47,887 nt of DNA from a virus. Shown piece by piece: positions 40,537 through 47,887 of the stretch; the first letter of the stretch is position 1, and each line of letters starts with the position of its first letter. The notes beneath the pieces are model-generated. The model was not told the DNA's origin. It saw nothing but the letters and a program-made list of their open reading frames with translations, and did not search any database. Where the stretch lies: IMG/VR virus record IMGVR_UViG_3300027754_000149, positions 1 to 47,887 of that record; one strand, 5' to 3'. The translations under genes and the position numbers were made by a program.

Positions 40537-41078
40537 TACTTGCCGGTAGCGATCTTGCCCAAATCTACGCCTAGACATAGCAGGGCTTCAGCAATATACA
40601 CTTGCGCTTCCCTGACCGCATCGGGCAATTCCGTCTGACGTGCGTTAAACTTCCAGAGGGAGGTCAAATCTTCCACATTGCGCAGCATTGGACTGCGGGT
40701 ATGCTTAGCGTCACCTTCACCTTCACCCGCTTCACCTTCACCCGCTTCACCCGCTTCCCCCGTCGTCGCGGGGTTCGCCATTTCGCTAGCGTATTTACGC
40801 ACCATTGCCCACACTGTGGACGGGTTGGAATGGCCGTTGGATTTCAAGACTGCGAAGAGGGCTTCTTTTTCTGCGCGAACAATCTTACCTTCCTGCGATA
40901 CATCTTTGGCTTCGATGTTGTACCAACCCTCAAATAGCATTTCGTTTAAGTCTGCCGCGTAAGCGCGCTTCGCACCATAGGCGCGAGTCTCGTTTATTGC
41001 CACGTCTAAGCGGGACTGCTCTAAGCGCGATAACGGCGCGGTGGTGGTGGTGTCTTGCGTATCGGTTGCTGTTGTCAT
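40536..41078 (-). CDS. Hypothetical protein, 180 residues, isolated leftward gene
   Basis: ATG 41078 follows AGGAGTAGATACC. The N-terminus is Thr-rich, and residues 17-100 are folded and helical (LEQSRLDVAINETRAYGAKR, AEKEALFAVLKSNGH). A low-complexity Glu/Ala/Gly tract near 108-121 leads to a second folded part (TSLWKFNARQTELPDAVREA). It is flanked by 15-17-bp palindromes on both sides and has its own terminator, so it forms a self-contained unit. This makes it a suspect for a regulator, but no DNA-binding motif is clear. Confidence 0.65.
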   Translation of the reverse strand: MTTATDTQDTTTTAPLSRLEQSRLDVAINETRAYGAKRAYAADLNEMLFEGWYNIEAKDVSQEGKIVRAEKEALFAVLKSNGHSNPSTVWAMVRKYASEMANPATTGEAGEAGEGEAGEGEGDAKHTRSPMLRNVEDLTSLWKFNARQTELPDAVREAQVYIAEALLCLGVDLGKIATGK

Positions 41079-41151
41079 GGTATCTACTCCTAAGACTGCG
41101 GGTTACATATCGGGCAAGGGCCTGATATGGGCGGACTACCGCCATGTGTTT

Positions 41152-41180
41152 ATTTTAACAGGGTACCTAACAATGTTAGG
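41152..41180 (-). promoter_or_regulatory. Candidate extended -10 promoter overlapped by palindrome site 20
   Basis: Read leftward: TGTTAAAAT (extended -10, TAAAAT at 41152-41157), with the -35 position falling in the palindrome at 41166-41180 and no good -35 box. A GGCGG/CCGCC hairpin follows near the start point, as at the 34.65-kb promoter. Confidence 0.4.
41166..41180. promoter_or_regulatory. TAACANTGTTA palindrome, site 20 (15-bp form)
   Basis: CCTAACAATGTTAGG is the rightmost copy, perfect over 15 bp, upstream of the 180-residue gene. Confidence 0.85.
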
Positions 41181-41493
41181 GTATTCTGTAATCAATAATG
41201 CCACCCGCTTAAACGATTTTCCTATACCGTAATGGCAGGTATGGTACCCCCCAGAATGGGGTAGATGGAACCACGCCAACCCCTGTATCACTGTTCTGCA
41301 CATTGTATAACGCCCCCCATACTTTCCACTATTATGTACCCCCACCCCCCTATATATTTTTCTGATAACTCTTCCTCTACTCTGGTATCCGTAAACACCC
41401 CCCATCACTTTTAATTACCTCCCCCCACCCCCCTATATTTTTTGTGTTATATTTAGCGCAGGTATTTCTGGAGCGCCACAACGCCCTGCATGT

Positions 41494-42147
41494 ATGACTA
41501 TTAACGTAGAACCTTCAAGTTCACACCCACTGCCATACTCAACCGAGGATGATGAGGTTTCTTCGTTTGCTGATGCGCTTACGGTAACTGCTAATACTCA
41601 GACTCTTATAGAGCAATTGGGTGGGCCACCGGAGATGACGCCGGAAGATGCCAAAGATGCAGCAGCCACTCTTCAGTCCGCATTAAAAACACAGAACAAG
41701 TCCGCTTTGAACACTGCACCAGTTGCGTTTGCAGCAAGAGAATTTATCCGCATATATAGTGCGCGTTTAGCTGCCGACATTTCCGATGTCAGGACATCAA
41801 TAACTAATAAGCTGTTGGAGCTTGCCAACTGCGGTGACCCACGGTATGAACTCAAAGCCCTAGAGTTGCTTGGTAAGCACAGCGACATTGCGCTATTTAC
41901 GGAGCGCAGCGAAGTCACAATCAATTACAAAACGTCCTCTGATTTGGAAGAGGCAATCAAGGAGCGGGTCAAACGACTGCTTAACTCCGACATAGTAGAT
42001 GTAACCCCCATAACGTCTGAAAGTCTGGACGAGGAGCTAGGGATAGCTGGGGAGGATACAGATACTGAAGAACTTGTAGCGCAAGTAACATCCACTGACG
42101 TAGTTGATACGAGTTTGTCAGGGCAACAAGCGAGTGGTACACAGTGA
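41494..42147 (+). CDS. Terminase small subunit
   Basis: The 217 residues have a helical core with FAAREFIRIYSARLAADISD, KLLELANCGDPRYELKALEL and LGKHSDIALFTERSEVTINY, a pattern I know from small terminases of this phage type. It should bind the packaging site and stimulate the large subunit. Both termini are acidic and probably disordered. The ribosome site is poor: GGAG lies about 20 bases upstream of ATG 41494. The stop overlaps the next start. Confidence 0.8.
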   Translation: MTINVEPSSSHPLPYSTEDDEVSSFADALTVTANTQTLIEQLGGPPEMTPEDAKDAAATLQSALKTQNKSALNTAPVAFAAREFIRIYSARLAADISDVRTSITNKLLELANCGDPRYELKALELLGKHSDIALFTERSEVTINYKTSSDLEEAIKERVKRLLNSDIVDVTPITSESLDEELGIAGEDTDTEELVAQVTSTDVVDTSLSGQQASGTQ

Positions 42148-43679
42148 GTTTGTTAAATCCCAGCACCGTCAGTCTTAAAGATATCCCCAGTATTCTCCAT
42201 TTATTGCCAGAACAAGAGCAGGCCAAGCTGCTTGAAGATTTGAAACTGCTTGAGAACCTGAAGACTAAGGAGACGGCGCAGACTAAGTTCATGTCGTTTG
42301 TGCGTCTGGTGTGGCCTGCATTCATATCGGGTAAACACCATGCGGTGATGGCAAATGCGTTCGAGCGGGTGGCTAATGGGCAGGCTAAACGGCTCATCAT
42401 CAACATGCCGCCGCGTCATACGAAGTCAGAGTTTGCTAGTTACCTGCTTCCAGCGTGGTTTTTAGGCAAGTTTCCGCATAAGAAGGTTATCCAAACGTCC
42501 CACACGGCTGAGTTAGCGGTTGGTTTTGGTCGGAAAGTGCGTAACTTGGTGGATATGGACATCTACAAGGGCATATTTCCCGGTGTTGGGCTGCAATCTG
42601 ACTCAAAAGCAGCCGGTAGATGGGCGACAAACGCTGGTGGTGACTACTTTGCTATTGGTGTAGGCGGTGCGGTTACTGGTAAGGGTGCTGATATCCTCAT
42701 CATTGACGACCCACACAGTGAGCAGGAGGCCACACTCGCTGAAACTAACTCCGACATCTACGACAAGACGTACGAGTGGTACACATCTGGCCCTCGGCAG
42801 CGGCTACAACCGGGTGGGGCCATCATTATAGTGATGACACGCTGGTCTAAGAAGGACTTGACCGGCCAAGTGTTGAAGTCTGAGATACAACGGGGTGGTG
42901 AGGAGTGGGAGGTCATTGAGTTTCCTGCACTGTTTGAGGACTATGACCCGCCGAGACCGCTTTGGCCTGAGTTTTGGTCGTTAAAAGAGCTTTTAGCGTT
43001 AAAAACCGAGCTTCCGGCGTCAAAATGGCAAGCCCAGTACATGCAACAGCCCACTTCCGAGGTCTCGGCTATCGTCAAGCGGGAGTGGTGGAAGATTTGG
43101 GATGAGGACAAACCCCCACTTTGTGAGTTTAAGATTCAGTCGTGGGATACGGCCTTCCTTAAGACCGAGCGAAGCGACTACTCGGCCTGTACGACGTGGG
43201 GTGTGTTCTATAGAGAGGACGACACCGGCAAAGCACAGGCGCACATCATCCTGCTCAATGCTTTCAAAGACCGGATGGAGTTCCCAGAGTTAAAGCAGGT
43301 TGCCTTTAAGCACTACAAGTTGTGGAACCCAGATGCCCTGATCGTAGAGGCTAAAGCTACGGGTGCGCCGTTGATCTTTGAGCTACGGGCTATGGGCATA
43401 CCAGTGCAGGAGTTTGTACCTAGTCGGGGTAATGATAAGATTGCTAGGTTGAATGCCGTGGCGGACATATTTGCGTCCGGTAAAGTTTGGGTGCCTAATA
43501 CTAACTGGGCAGAAGAGCTTGTGGAGGAGGTTGCAAGTTTCCCTTCGGGGGAGCATGACGACTTGGTGGACTCCATGACTCAGGCACTGTTGCGCTTTCG
43601 GCGCGGGGGCTTCATACCGCTGCTTACAGATGAACCAGAACCCCGCAAAGAATTTAAGCGGCATAAAGCATACTATTAA
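42144..43679 (+). CDS. terL: Terminase large subunit
   Basis: This is the packaging motor, 511 residues, starting at GTG 42144 (GTGA overlap). The ATPase has the Walker A variant NMPPRHTKSE near 87-96 and Walker B DILIIDDPHSEQ near 183-194. The RNase H-fold nuclease has QSWDTAF near 332-338, LIVEAKATGAP near 400-410 and HDDLVDSMTQALLRF near 471-485. All three acidic nuclease positions are present. The length is normal for the family. Confidence 0.95.
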   Translation: MSLLNPSTVSLKDIPSILHLLPEQEQAKLLEDLKLLENLKTKETAQTKFMSFVRLVWPAFISGKHHAVMANAFERVANGQAKRLIINMPPRHTKSEFASYLLPAWFLGKFPHKKVIQTSHTAELAVGFGRKVRNLVDMDIYKGIFPGVGLQSDSKAAGRWATNAGGDYFAIGVGGAVTGKGADILIIDDPHSEQEATLAETNSDIYDKTYEWYTSGPRQRLQPGGAIIIVMTRWSKKDLTGQVLKSEIQRGGEEWEVIEFPALFEDYDPPRPLWPEFWSLKELLALKTELPASKWQAQYMQQPTSEVSAIVKREWWKIWDEDKPPLCEFKIQSWDTAFLKTERSDYSACTTWGVFYREDDTGKAQAHIILLNAFKDRMEFPELKQVAFKHYKLWNPDALIVEAKATGAPLIFELRAMGIPVQEFVPSRGNDKIARLNAVADIFASGKVWVPNTNWAEELVEEVASFPSGEHDDLVDSMTQALLRFRRGGFIPLLTDEPEPRKEFKRHKAYY

Positions 43680-43688
43680 GGACATATC

Positions 43689-46169
43689 ATGGCGATGGAA
43701 AAAGGTCTATATGCAGCCCCCACAGGGATTGAAGAAGCTGCCGCGCAAGAACCGATGTTGGAGATTGAGATTGAAGACCCGGAGTCGGTGACCATCGGTG
43801 TGGATGGGAAAGAGATTACGATTGAGCCGGGTAAAGAGTCGGATGAGGATTTTACTGCCAATCTTGCTGACTATATGGACGAGGGCAAGCTGCAATCTTT
43901 GGCGTCCGAACTGGTTGGTGAGTTTGAAGAAGACGTGAGTTCGCGTAAGGATTGGATGAAAACTTACGTCGATGGTCTTGAGCTTTTGGGTATGAAGCTG
44001 GAGACTAGGTCGGAGCCGTGGGAGGGTGCTTGCGGGGTGTATCACCCGCTGCTCTCGGAGACCTTGGTTAAGTTTCAGTCTGAGACGATGATGGAGACTT
44101 TTCCTGCAATGGGGCCGGTCAAGACTGAGATCATAGGTAAAGAAACACCGGAGAAGAAGGAAGCCTCTGTCCGCGTTCAGAACGACATGAACTACCAGTT
44201 GACAGAGAAGATGACTGAGTTTCGTCCCGAACATGAGCGTATGTTGTGGGGCTTGGGCTTGTCTGGCAATGCGTTCAAGAAGGTGTATTACGACCCGTCA
44301 TTTGCACGGCAAGTATCTGTTTTCGTACCAGCAGAGGACATTGTTGTTCCATACGGCGCGAGTAATCTTCAGACCGCTGAGCGCATTACCCATGTGATGC
44401 GTAAGACTAAGAACGACTTGTTGAAGCTGCAAGTGGCTGGGTTTTACCGCGAGGTGGACTTGGGTGACCCCGTCAACTCTCTGGATGAAGTAGAGAAGAA
44501 GATTGCAGAGAAGATGGGCTTCAGTGCTACTACCGACGACCGGTTCAAAGTTCTTGAGATGAACGTGGACTTGGATTTGGAAGGGTATGAGCATAAGGAC
44601 AAGAAAGGAAACGCTACTGGTATTGCTTTGCCATACATAGTTACGATTGAAAAGGGTACGCAGACCGTACTGGGTATACGCAGGAACTGGGAACCCGACG
44701 ACAAGACTCACGCCAAGCGCCAACACTTTGTTCATTATGGCTACATCCCCGGCTTTGGCTTTTACTACTTCGGTCTTATCCACTTGATCGGGGCTTATGC
44801 CAAGAGCGGTACTTCACTCCTCCGTCAGTTGGTAGATGCAGGCACTCTGTCTAACTTGCCCGGTGGTATGAAGACGCGAGGCATGCGGGTGAAGGGTGAC
44901 GACACGCCGATAGCTCCGGGTGAGTGGAGAGACGTGGATATTCCAAGTGGTGCGTTGCGCGACAACATCATGCCGCTGCCGTACAAAGAACCAAGCCAAG
45001 TGCTGATGGCGCTGATGAATCAGGTAGTGGACGAGGGGCGTAGGTTTGCCGCTGCCGCTGATCTGAAGGTGTCGGACATGAGTGCGCAGGCTCCGGTTGG
45101 TACTACGCTGGCTATTCTTGAGCGCACCCTGAAGGTGATGAGTGCTGTGCAGGCGCGGATTCACTACGCCATGAAGCAAGAGTTGCGGCTCCTCAAGGGC
45201 ATCATCAGGGACTATACGCCAGCGGAGTATAGCTACGAGCCAGAGGAAGGCAACCGCAGGGCAAAGAAGTCCGACTACGACATGGTGGACGTGATACCGG
45301 TCAGTGACCCTAACGCCGCTACTATGAGTCAGAAGGTGGTGCAGTACCAAGCTGTGATGCAGTTGGCGCAGTCAGCCCCGCAGTTATACAACCTCCCGCT
45401 GTTGCATAGGCAGATGATCGAGGTGCTTGGGGTGAAGAACGCCAGCAAGCTTGTGCCTACAGAAGAGGATAAGAAACCCTGCGATCCTATTACTGAGAAT
45501 ATGAACATACTGAAGATGAAACCAGTAAAAGCATTTCTTTATCAGGATCACAGAGCGCATATACAAGTACATATATCGGCTATGAAAGACCCGCAGATTC
45601 AACAAATAGTAGGTCAAACCCCGATGGCGCAACAGATCATGGCGGCTATGCAGGCGCATATTAACGAACATATTGGCTACGAGTACCGCAAGCAGATGGA
45701 GATGCGGATGGGAACCATGTTGCCGCCGCCGGAAAAGATTGAAGAAGACGGTATTCCGCAACATATGGAAGTGCAGATTTCACAACTTGCCGCACAAGCT
45801 GGCCAACAGATGTTGCAGCAAAACCAGCAGCAAGCAGCGGCGCAAGCAGCACAGCAGCAAGCGCAAGACCCGCTCATCCAACTTCAGCAGCAGGAGTTGC
45901 AGATTAAACAGCAAGAGTTGCAACGCAAGACGCAGAAAGATCAAGTTGACGCTGCCGCTAAAGCCGATCAATTGGATATTGAGAAGGAACGCATTGCCGC
46001 TCAAGAACGTATCGCGGGTATGCAGGTAGGTGCGCAAGCCGCCAAAGCTAAAGCTGAACTAGCTGCTAAACAGCAAATGGAAGGTCTTCGTATTGGTACA
46101 GATGTCGCTCATAAACAAGCGCAATTACAGCAAACAAATAAGCAGCAAAACAACCAACCAAAAAGGTAA
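43689..46169 (+). CDS. P22-type portal protein
   Basis: The 826 residues have AAGGA upstream of ATG 43689. After a 60-residue acidic N-terminus come RKDWMKTYVDGLELLGMKLE, EPWEGACGVYHPLLSETLVK and DIVVPYGASNLQTAERITHV, the order seen in large portals of P22-like podoviruses. The C-terminal 150 residues are Gln/Ala-rich and helical (QQQELQIKQQELQRK), which would form the barrel extending into the capsid. It is consistent with a short-tailed virion. Confidence 0.9.
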   Translation: MAMEKGLYAAPTGIEEAAAQEPMLEIEIEDPESVTIGVDGKEITIEPGKESDEDFTANLADYMDEGKLQSLASELVGEFEEDVSSRKDWMKTYVDGLELLGMKLETRSEPWEGACGVYHPLLSETLVKFQSETMMETFPAMGPVKTEIIGKETPEKKEASVRVQNDMNYQLTEKMTEFRPEHERMLWGLGLSGNAFKKVYYDPSFARQVSVFVPAEDIVVPYGASNLQTAERITHVMRKTKNDLLKLQVAGFYREVDLGDPVNSLDEVEKKIAEKMGFSATTDDRFKVLEMNVDLDLEGYEHKDKKGNATGIALPYIVTIEKGTQTVLGIRRNWEPDDKTHAKRQHFVHYGYIPGFGFYYFGLIHLIGAYAKSGTSLLRQLVDAGTLSNLPGGMKTRGMRVKGDDTPIAPGEWRDVDIPSGALRDNIMPLPYKEPSQVLMALMNQVVDEGRRFAAAADLKVSDMSAQAPVGTTLAILERTLKVMSAVQARIHYAMKQELRLLKGIIRDYTPAEYSYEPEEGNRRAKKSDYDMVDVIPVSDPNAATMSQKVVQYQAVMQLAQSAPQLYNLPLLHRQMIEVLGVKNASKLVPTEEDKKPCDPITENMNILKMKPVKAFLYQDHRAHIQVHISAMKDPQIQQIVGQTPMAQQIMAAMQAHINEHIGYEYRKQMEMRMGTMLPPPEKIEEDGIPQHMEVQISQLAAQAGQQMLQQNQQQAAAQAAQQQAQDPLIQLQQQELQIKQQELQRKTQKDQVDAAAKADQLDIEKERIAAQERIAGMQVGAQAAKAKAELAAKQQMEGLRIGTDVAHKQAQLQQTNKQQNNQPKR

Positions 46170-46172
46170 ACG

Positions 46173-46364
46173 ATGAATACTACGCTTGACGTACTGCTTA
46201 AGCAGTGCAGAGATAAGCGCATGCAAGTAACCGACTCCGTTGCTAACGGTGCAGCTAAAGACTACGCAGAATATCGCGCAATGTGTGGGGAAATTCGAGG
46301 TCTTCTCACAGCAGAAATGTACGTTAATGACCTTGCAAAACATATGGAGACATCAGATGAGTGA
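46173..46364 (+). CDS. Small helical protein, 63 residues
   Basis: ATG 46173 follows AAAGGTAAACG three bases after the portal stop. It is helical throughout (TLDVLLKQCRDKRMQVTDSV, YAEYRAMCGEIRGLLTAEMY). Small helical genes often occur between portal and capsid genes. Function is unknown. It overlaps the next gene by eight bases. Confidence 0.65.
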   Translation: MNTTLDVLLKQCRDKRMQVTDSVANGAAKDYAEYRAMCGEIRGLLTAEMYVNDLAKHMETSDE

Positions 46365-46767
46365 AATTTTGATCGGTCAGAACCCGGATAAACCGGAGCA
46401 GTCCACCGTACTTCCAGAAACGCAAGAAGCAAAAGCAAGGCAACTTCCTCAACCGTCTGGGTACCACATCCTTTGTGCAATCCCTGAGATTGACGGAACT
46501 TACGAGAGTGGTCTTGTTAAAGCAGATGTCACCATGTCGCATGAAGAACGTCTGACTACGGTGCTGTTTGTTGTTGCGCTTGGCCCAGATTGCTACGGGG
46601 ATGAGAAGCGGTTTCCTAGTGGGCCGTGGTGCAAACAGGGTGATTTTATTCTGGTACGTCCGAATACGGGTTCACGGATCAAGATTCACAACCGCGAATT
46701 CCGCATGATCACTGATGACAATGTTGAAGGTGTTGTCGAAGACCCACGCGGCATCGCTCGCGCATAA
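46357..46767 (+). CDS. GroES-like co-chaperonin
   Basis: I start at ATG 46357 (MSEILIGQNPDKPEQ), with GGAG upstream. The 136 residues include a mobile-loop region near 52-70 (YESGLVKADVTMSHEERLTT), then VLFVVALGPDCYGD, CKQGDFILVRPNTGSRIKIH and REFRMITDDNVEGVV, in the strand order of GroES. Like T4 gp31 and related phage proteins it would cap host GroEL for capsid folding. No GroEL is encoded here. Its place between portal and scaffold supports a head-assembly role. Confidence 0.85.
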   Translation: MSEILIGQNPDKPEQSTVLPETQEAKARQLPQPSGYHILCAIPEIDGTYESGLVKADVTMSHEERLTTVLFVVALGPDCYGDEKRFPSGPWCKQGDFILVRPNTGSRIKIHNREFRMITDDNVEGVVEDPRGIARA

Positions 46768-46777
46768 GGAGAAACTC

Positions 46778-47749
46778 ATGGCAGAAGCAGAATATAAGTT
46801 TCCAGACGAAATTGAGGAAGCTGAACGCGACGAACTAGACGATAAGTTGGTCATTGAGGTTGAAGATGATGCCCCGGAACAAGACCGGGATATACGTCCG
46901 CTACCCAAGGAAACTGTCGATTCTTTGGAAAACGACGACCTTACTAGCTACGGTAAGAAGGTAAAAGCACGGTTATCGGAGATGAAAAAGGTTTGGCATG
47001 ATGAGCGCCGAGCCAAAGAATCCGCAGATCGTGAGCGGCAAGAGGCCGTTTCTCTAACCCAAAGGGTGCTAGAAGAGAACAAACGGCTTAAAAATACCCT
47101 TTCCGAAGGGGGTAAACAGTACGCTTCAACGGTACAAAATGCTGCTCTTTTGGAAGTAGACGCTGCTAAGAGAGCTTACAGGGACGCGTATGATTCGGGT
47201 GATGCTGATAGGCTAGTAGAGGCACAGCAGAAATTGACTGAAGCTAGCATTAGGCAAGATAAAGCACAAAATTTTAAACCCCCTTTACAAGTATCAGAAG
47301 ATGAGGTAGATTCACAATACGTATCTGCTCAAACTCAGTCCGCACCTAGAGTTGATCCGGTAACTGCTAAGTGGTTAGAGACAAACACTTGGTACGGGTC
47401 AAATGGTAATCGTACTATGACATCGTTTGCCATAGGTATGCACGGAGATTTGGAAGAACAATACGGAGGCCAATACGTTGGTTCCGCAGACTACTTTAGT
47501 AAGATTGACGCAGAAATGCGCCTACGCTTCCCCGAGAAATTTCCCGGAGAGGCAAAAACGCAGGTAGAGGATGAAGAATCCGGCCAGCGCACAGCCAAAC
47601 TATCTTCAGTCGTAGCACCAGCAACGCGAAGCACGGCGTCAAAACGAATTGTGCTAAAAGCAAGCCAAGTGGCTCTTGCCAAAAAACTTGGTTTATCGAA
47701 TGAGCAGTACGCTCTTGAAATGCAACTACTGGAGAGAAACAATGGCTGA
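46778..47749 (+). CDS. Scaffold protein
   Basis: I start at ATG 46778 because AAGGAG lies just upstream; the longer frame overlaps the GroES gene. The 323 residues are acidic at the N-terminus (FPDEIEEAERDELDDKLVIE) and form long charged helices in the centre (KKVKARLSEMKKVWHDERRA), with a basic C-terminus (TASKRIVLKASQVALAKKLG) that would contact the capsid. The composition and place before the capsid genes are typical for a scaffold. Confidence 0.8.
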   Translation: MAEAEYKFPDEIEEAERDELDDKLVIEVEDDAPEQDRDIRPLPKETVDSLENDDLTSYGKKVKARLSEMKKVWHDERRAKESADRERQEAVSLTQRVLEENKRLKNTLSEGGKQYASTVQNAALLEVDAAKRAYRDAYDSGDADRLVEAQQKLTEASIRQDKAQNFKPPLQVSEDEVDSQYVSAQTQSAPRVDPVTAKWLETNTWYGSNGNRTMTSFAIGMHGDLEEQYGGQYVGSADYFSKIDAEMRLRFPEKFPGEAKTQVEDEESGQRTAKLSSVVAPATRSTASKRIVLKASQVALAKKLGLSNEQYALEMQLLERNNG

Positions 47750-47887
47750 ACAGAATCGCATCGCTCGTGAGTTAGAAACTCGTGTAACTACGCAGCGCAA
47801 AACGCACTGGACACAACCCGGAGGTCTACCCACTCCTGAACCGGAAGATGGTTATACCTTTAGGTGGATACGGACGGCTCTTCTAGG
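47742..47887 (+). CDS. Pre-capsid hypothetical protein, 5' end only
   Basis: ATG 47742 overlaps the scaffold stop by eight bases; 48 codons are in the window. The sequence RELETRVTTQRKTHWTQPGG, then GYTFRWIRTALL, matches a short protein commonly found just before the major capsid gene in related phages; its role is unknown. The window ends inside it. Confidence 0.7.
   Translation, partial: MAEQNRIARELETRVTTQRKTHWTQPGGLPTPEPEDGYTFRWIRTALL

Larger units (their letters stand above)
41079..41493. other. Divergent intergenic region (415 bp)
   Basis: It separates the leftward 180-residue gene from the rightward terminase operon and contains palindrome site 20, an inverted repeat GGCGG/CCGCC (41130-41143), and C-rich runs. 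A rightward late promoter must lie here or be host-factor dependent; I see no good -35/-10 pair for the plus strand. Confidence 0.6.

Noticed and set aside
41240-41493. Rightward sigma70 promoter for the terminase operon
   Set aside because: Several TATA-like strings occur (for example near 41305 and 41440) but none has a matching -35 at proper spacing.
1-47887. Temperate lifestyle genes (integrase, CI-type repressor, attachment site)
   Set aside because: None found; the single XRE protein is small and inside the replication operon. Genes outside the window cannot be excluded.
1-47887. tRNA genes
   Set aside because: No cloverleaf-like sequence noticed by eye in the few intergenic regions; a covariance search would be decisive.

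Overview
The window looks like most of the genome of a lytic, short-tailed (podovirus-like) member of Caudoviricetes infecting a bacterium that uses ordinary sigma70 promoters. The evidence is a small/large terminase pair, a P22-type portal, scaffold, ejection-type virion proteins, a lysozyme, and a complete early replication module with its own DNA polymerase and primase-helicase. I see no integrase, no phage RNA polymerase, no tRNA and no CRISPR array. The host cannot be named from the sequence. The capsid gene and the upstream tail genes are missing: the right end breaks in the short gene that usually precedes the major capsid gene, and the left end starts inside the lysozyme. The two ends probably belong to one late operon interrupted by the window edges.

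Layout. (1) 1-16.85 kb, plus strand: late virion and lysis genes (lysozyme end, a large beta-rich virion protein, a C1q-like fibre head, two glycine-rich tail/ejection proteins, a GNAT enzyme, and a 3033-residue giant protein carrying a GHKL ATPase and two HExxH metalloprotease motifs). (2) 16.85-17.1 kb: convergent junction with a hairpin terminator. (3) 17.0-29.2 kb, minus strand: replication and recombination (primase-helicase, XRE regulator, likely ssDNA-binding protein, SNF2 helicase, HNH, two PD-(D/E)XK-like nucleases, family A DNA polymerase, VRR-NUC) with a string of tiny overlapping genes, several of them single-span membrane peptides. (4) 29.2-39.7 kb, minus strand: early accessory genes, including a MoxR-type AAA+ ATPase with a metallopeptidase-like/VWA partner, DUF3310, tandem DUF2591 copies and many small unknowns. 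(5) 39.7-40.5 kb: an 850-bp AT-rich non-coding hub. (6) 40.5-41.1 kb: an isolated leftward gene. (7) 41.5-47.9 kb, plus strand: packaging and head genes.

The most striking feature is a dispersed perfect palindrome, TAACANTGTTA. I count 20 exact copies between 28,922 and 41,178 and found none by eye elsewhere. Copies lie inside genes in several reading frames, across stop and start codons, in leaders and near promoters. This behaves like a binding site for a dimeric DNA-binding protein used as an operator, stoperator or origin/partition signal across the early region. Near-consensus sigma70 promoters at 34.65, 39.77, 29.2 and 21.68 kb, a four-copy 21-bp tandem repeat in the leader of the AAA+ gene, and repeats in the 39.7-40.5 kb hub suggest a coherent early-region control system that I do not recognise. 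Candidate binders encoded here are the XRE protein (20,028-20,255) and two ribbon-helix-helix-like proteins (29,862-30,125 and 37,586-37,744).
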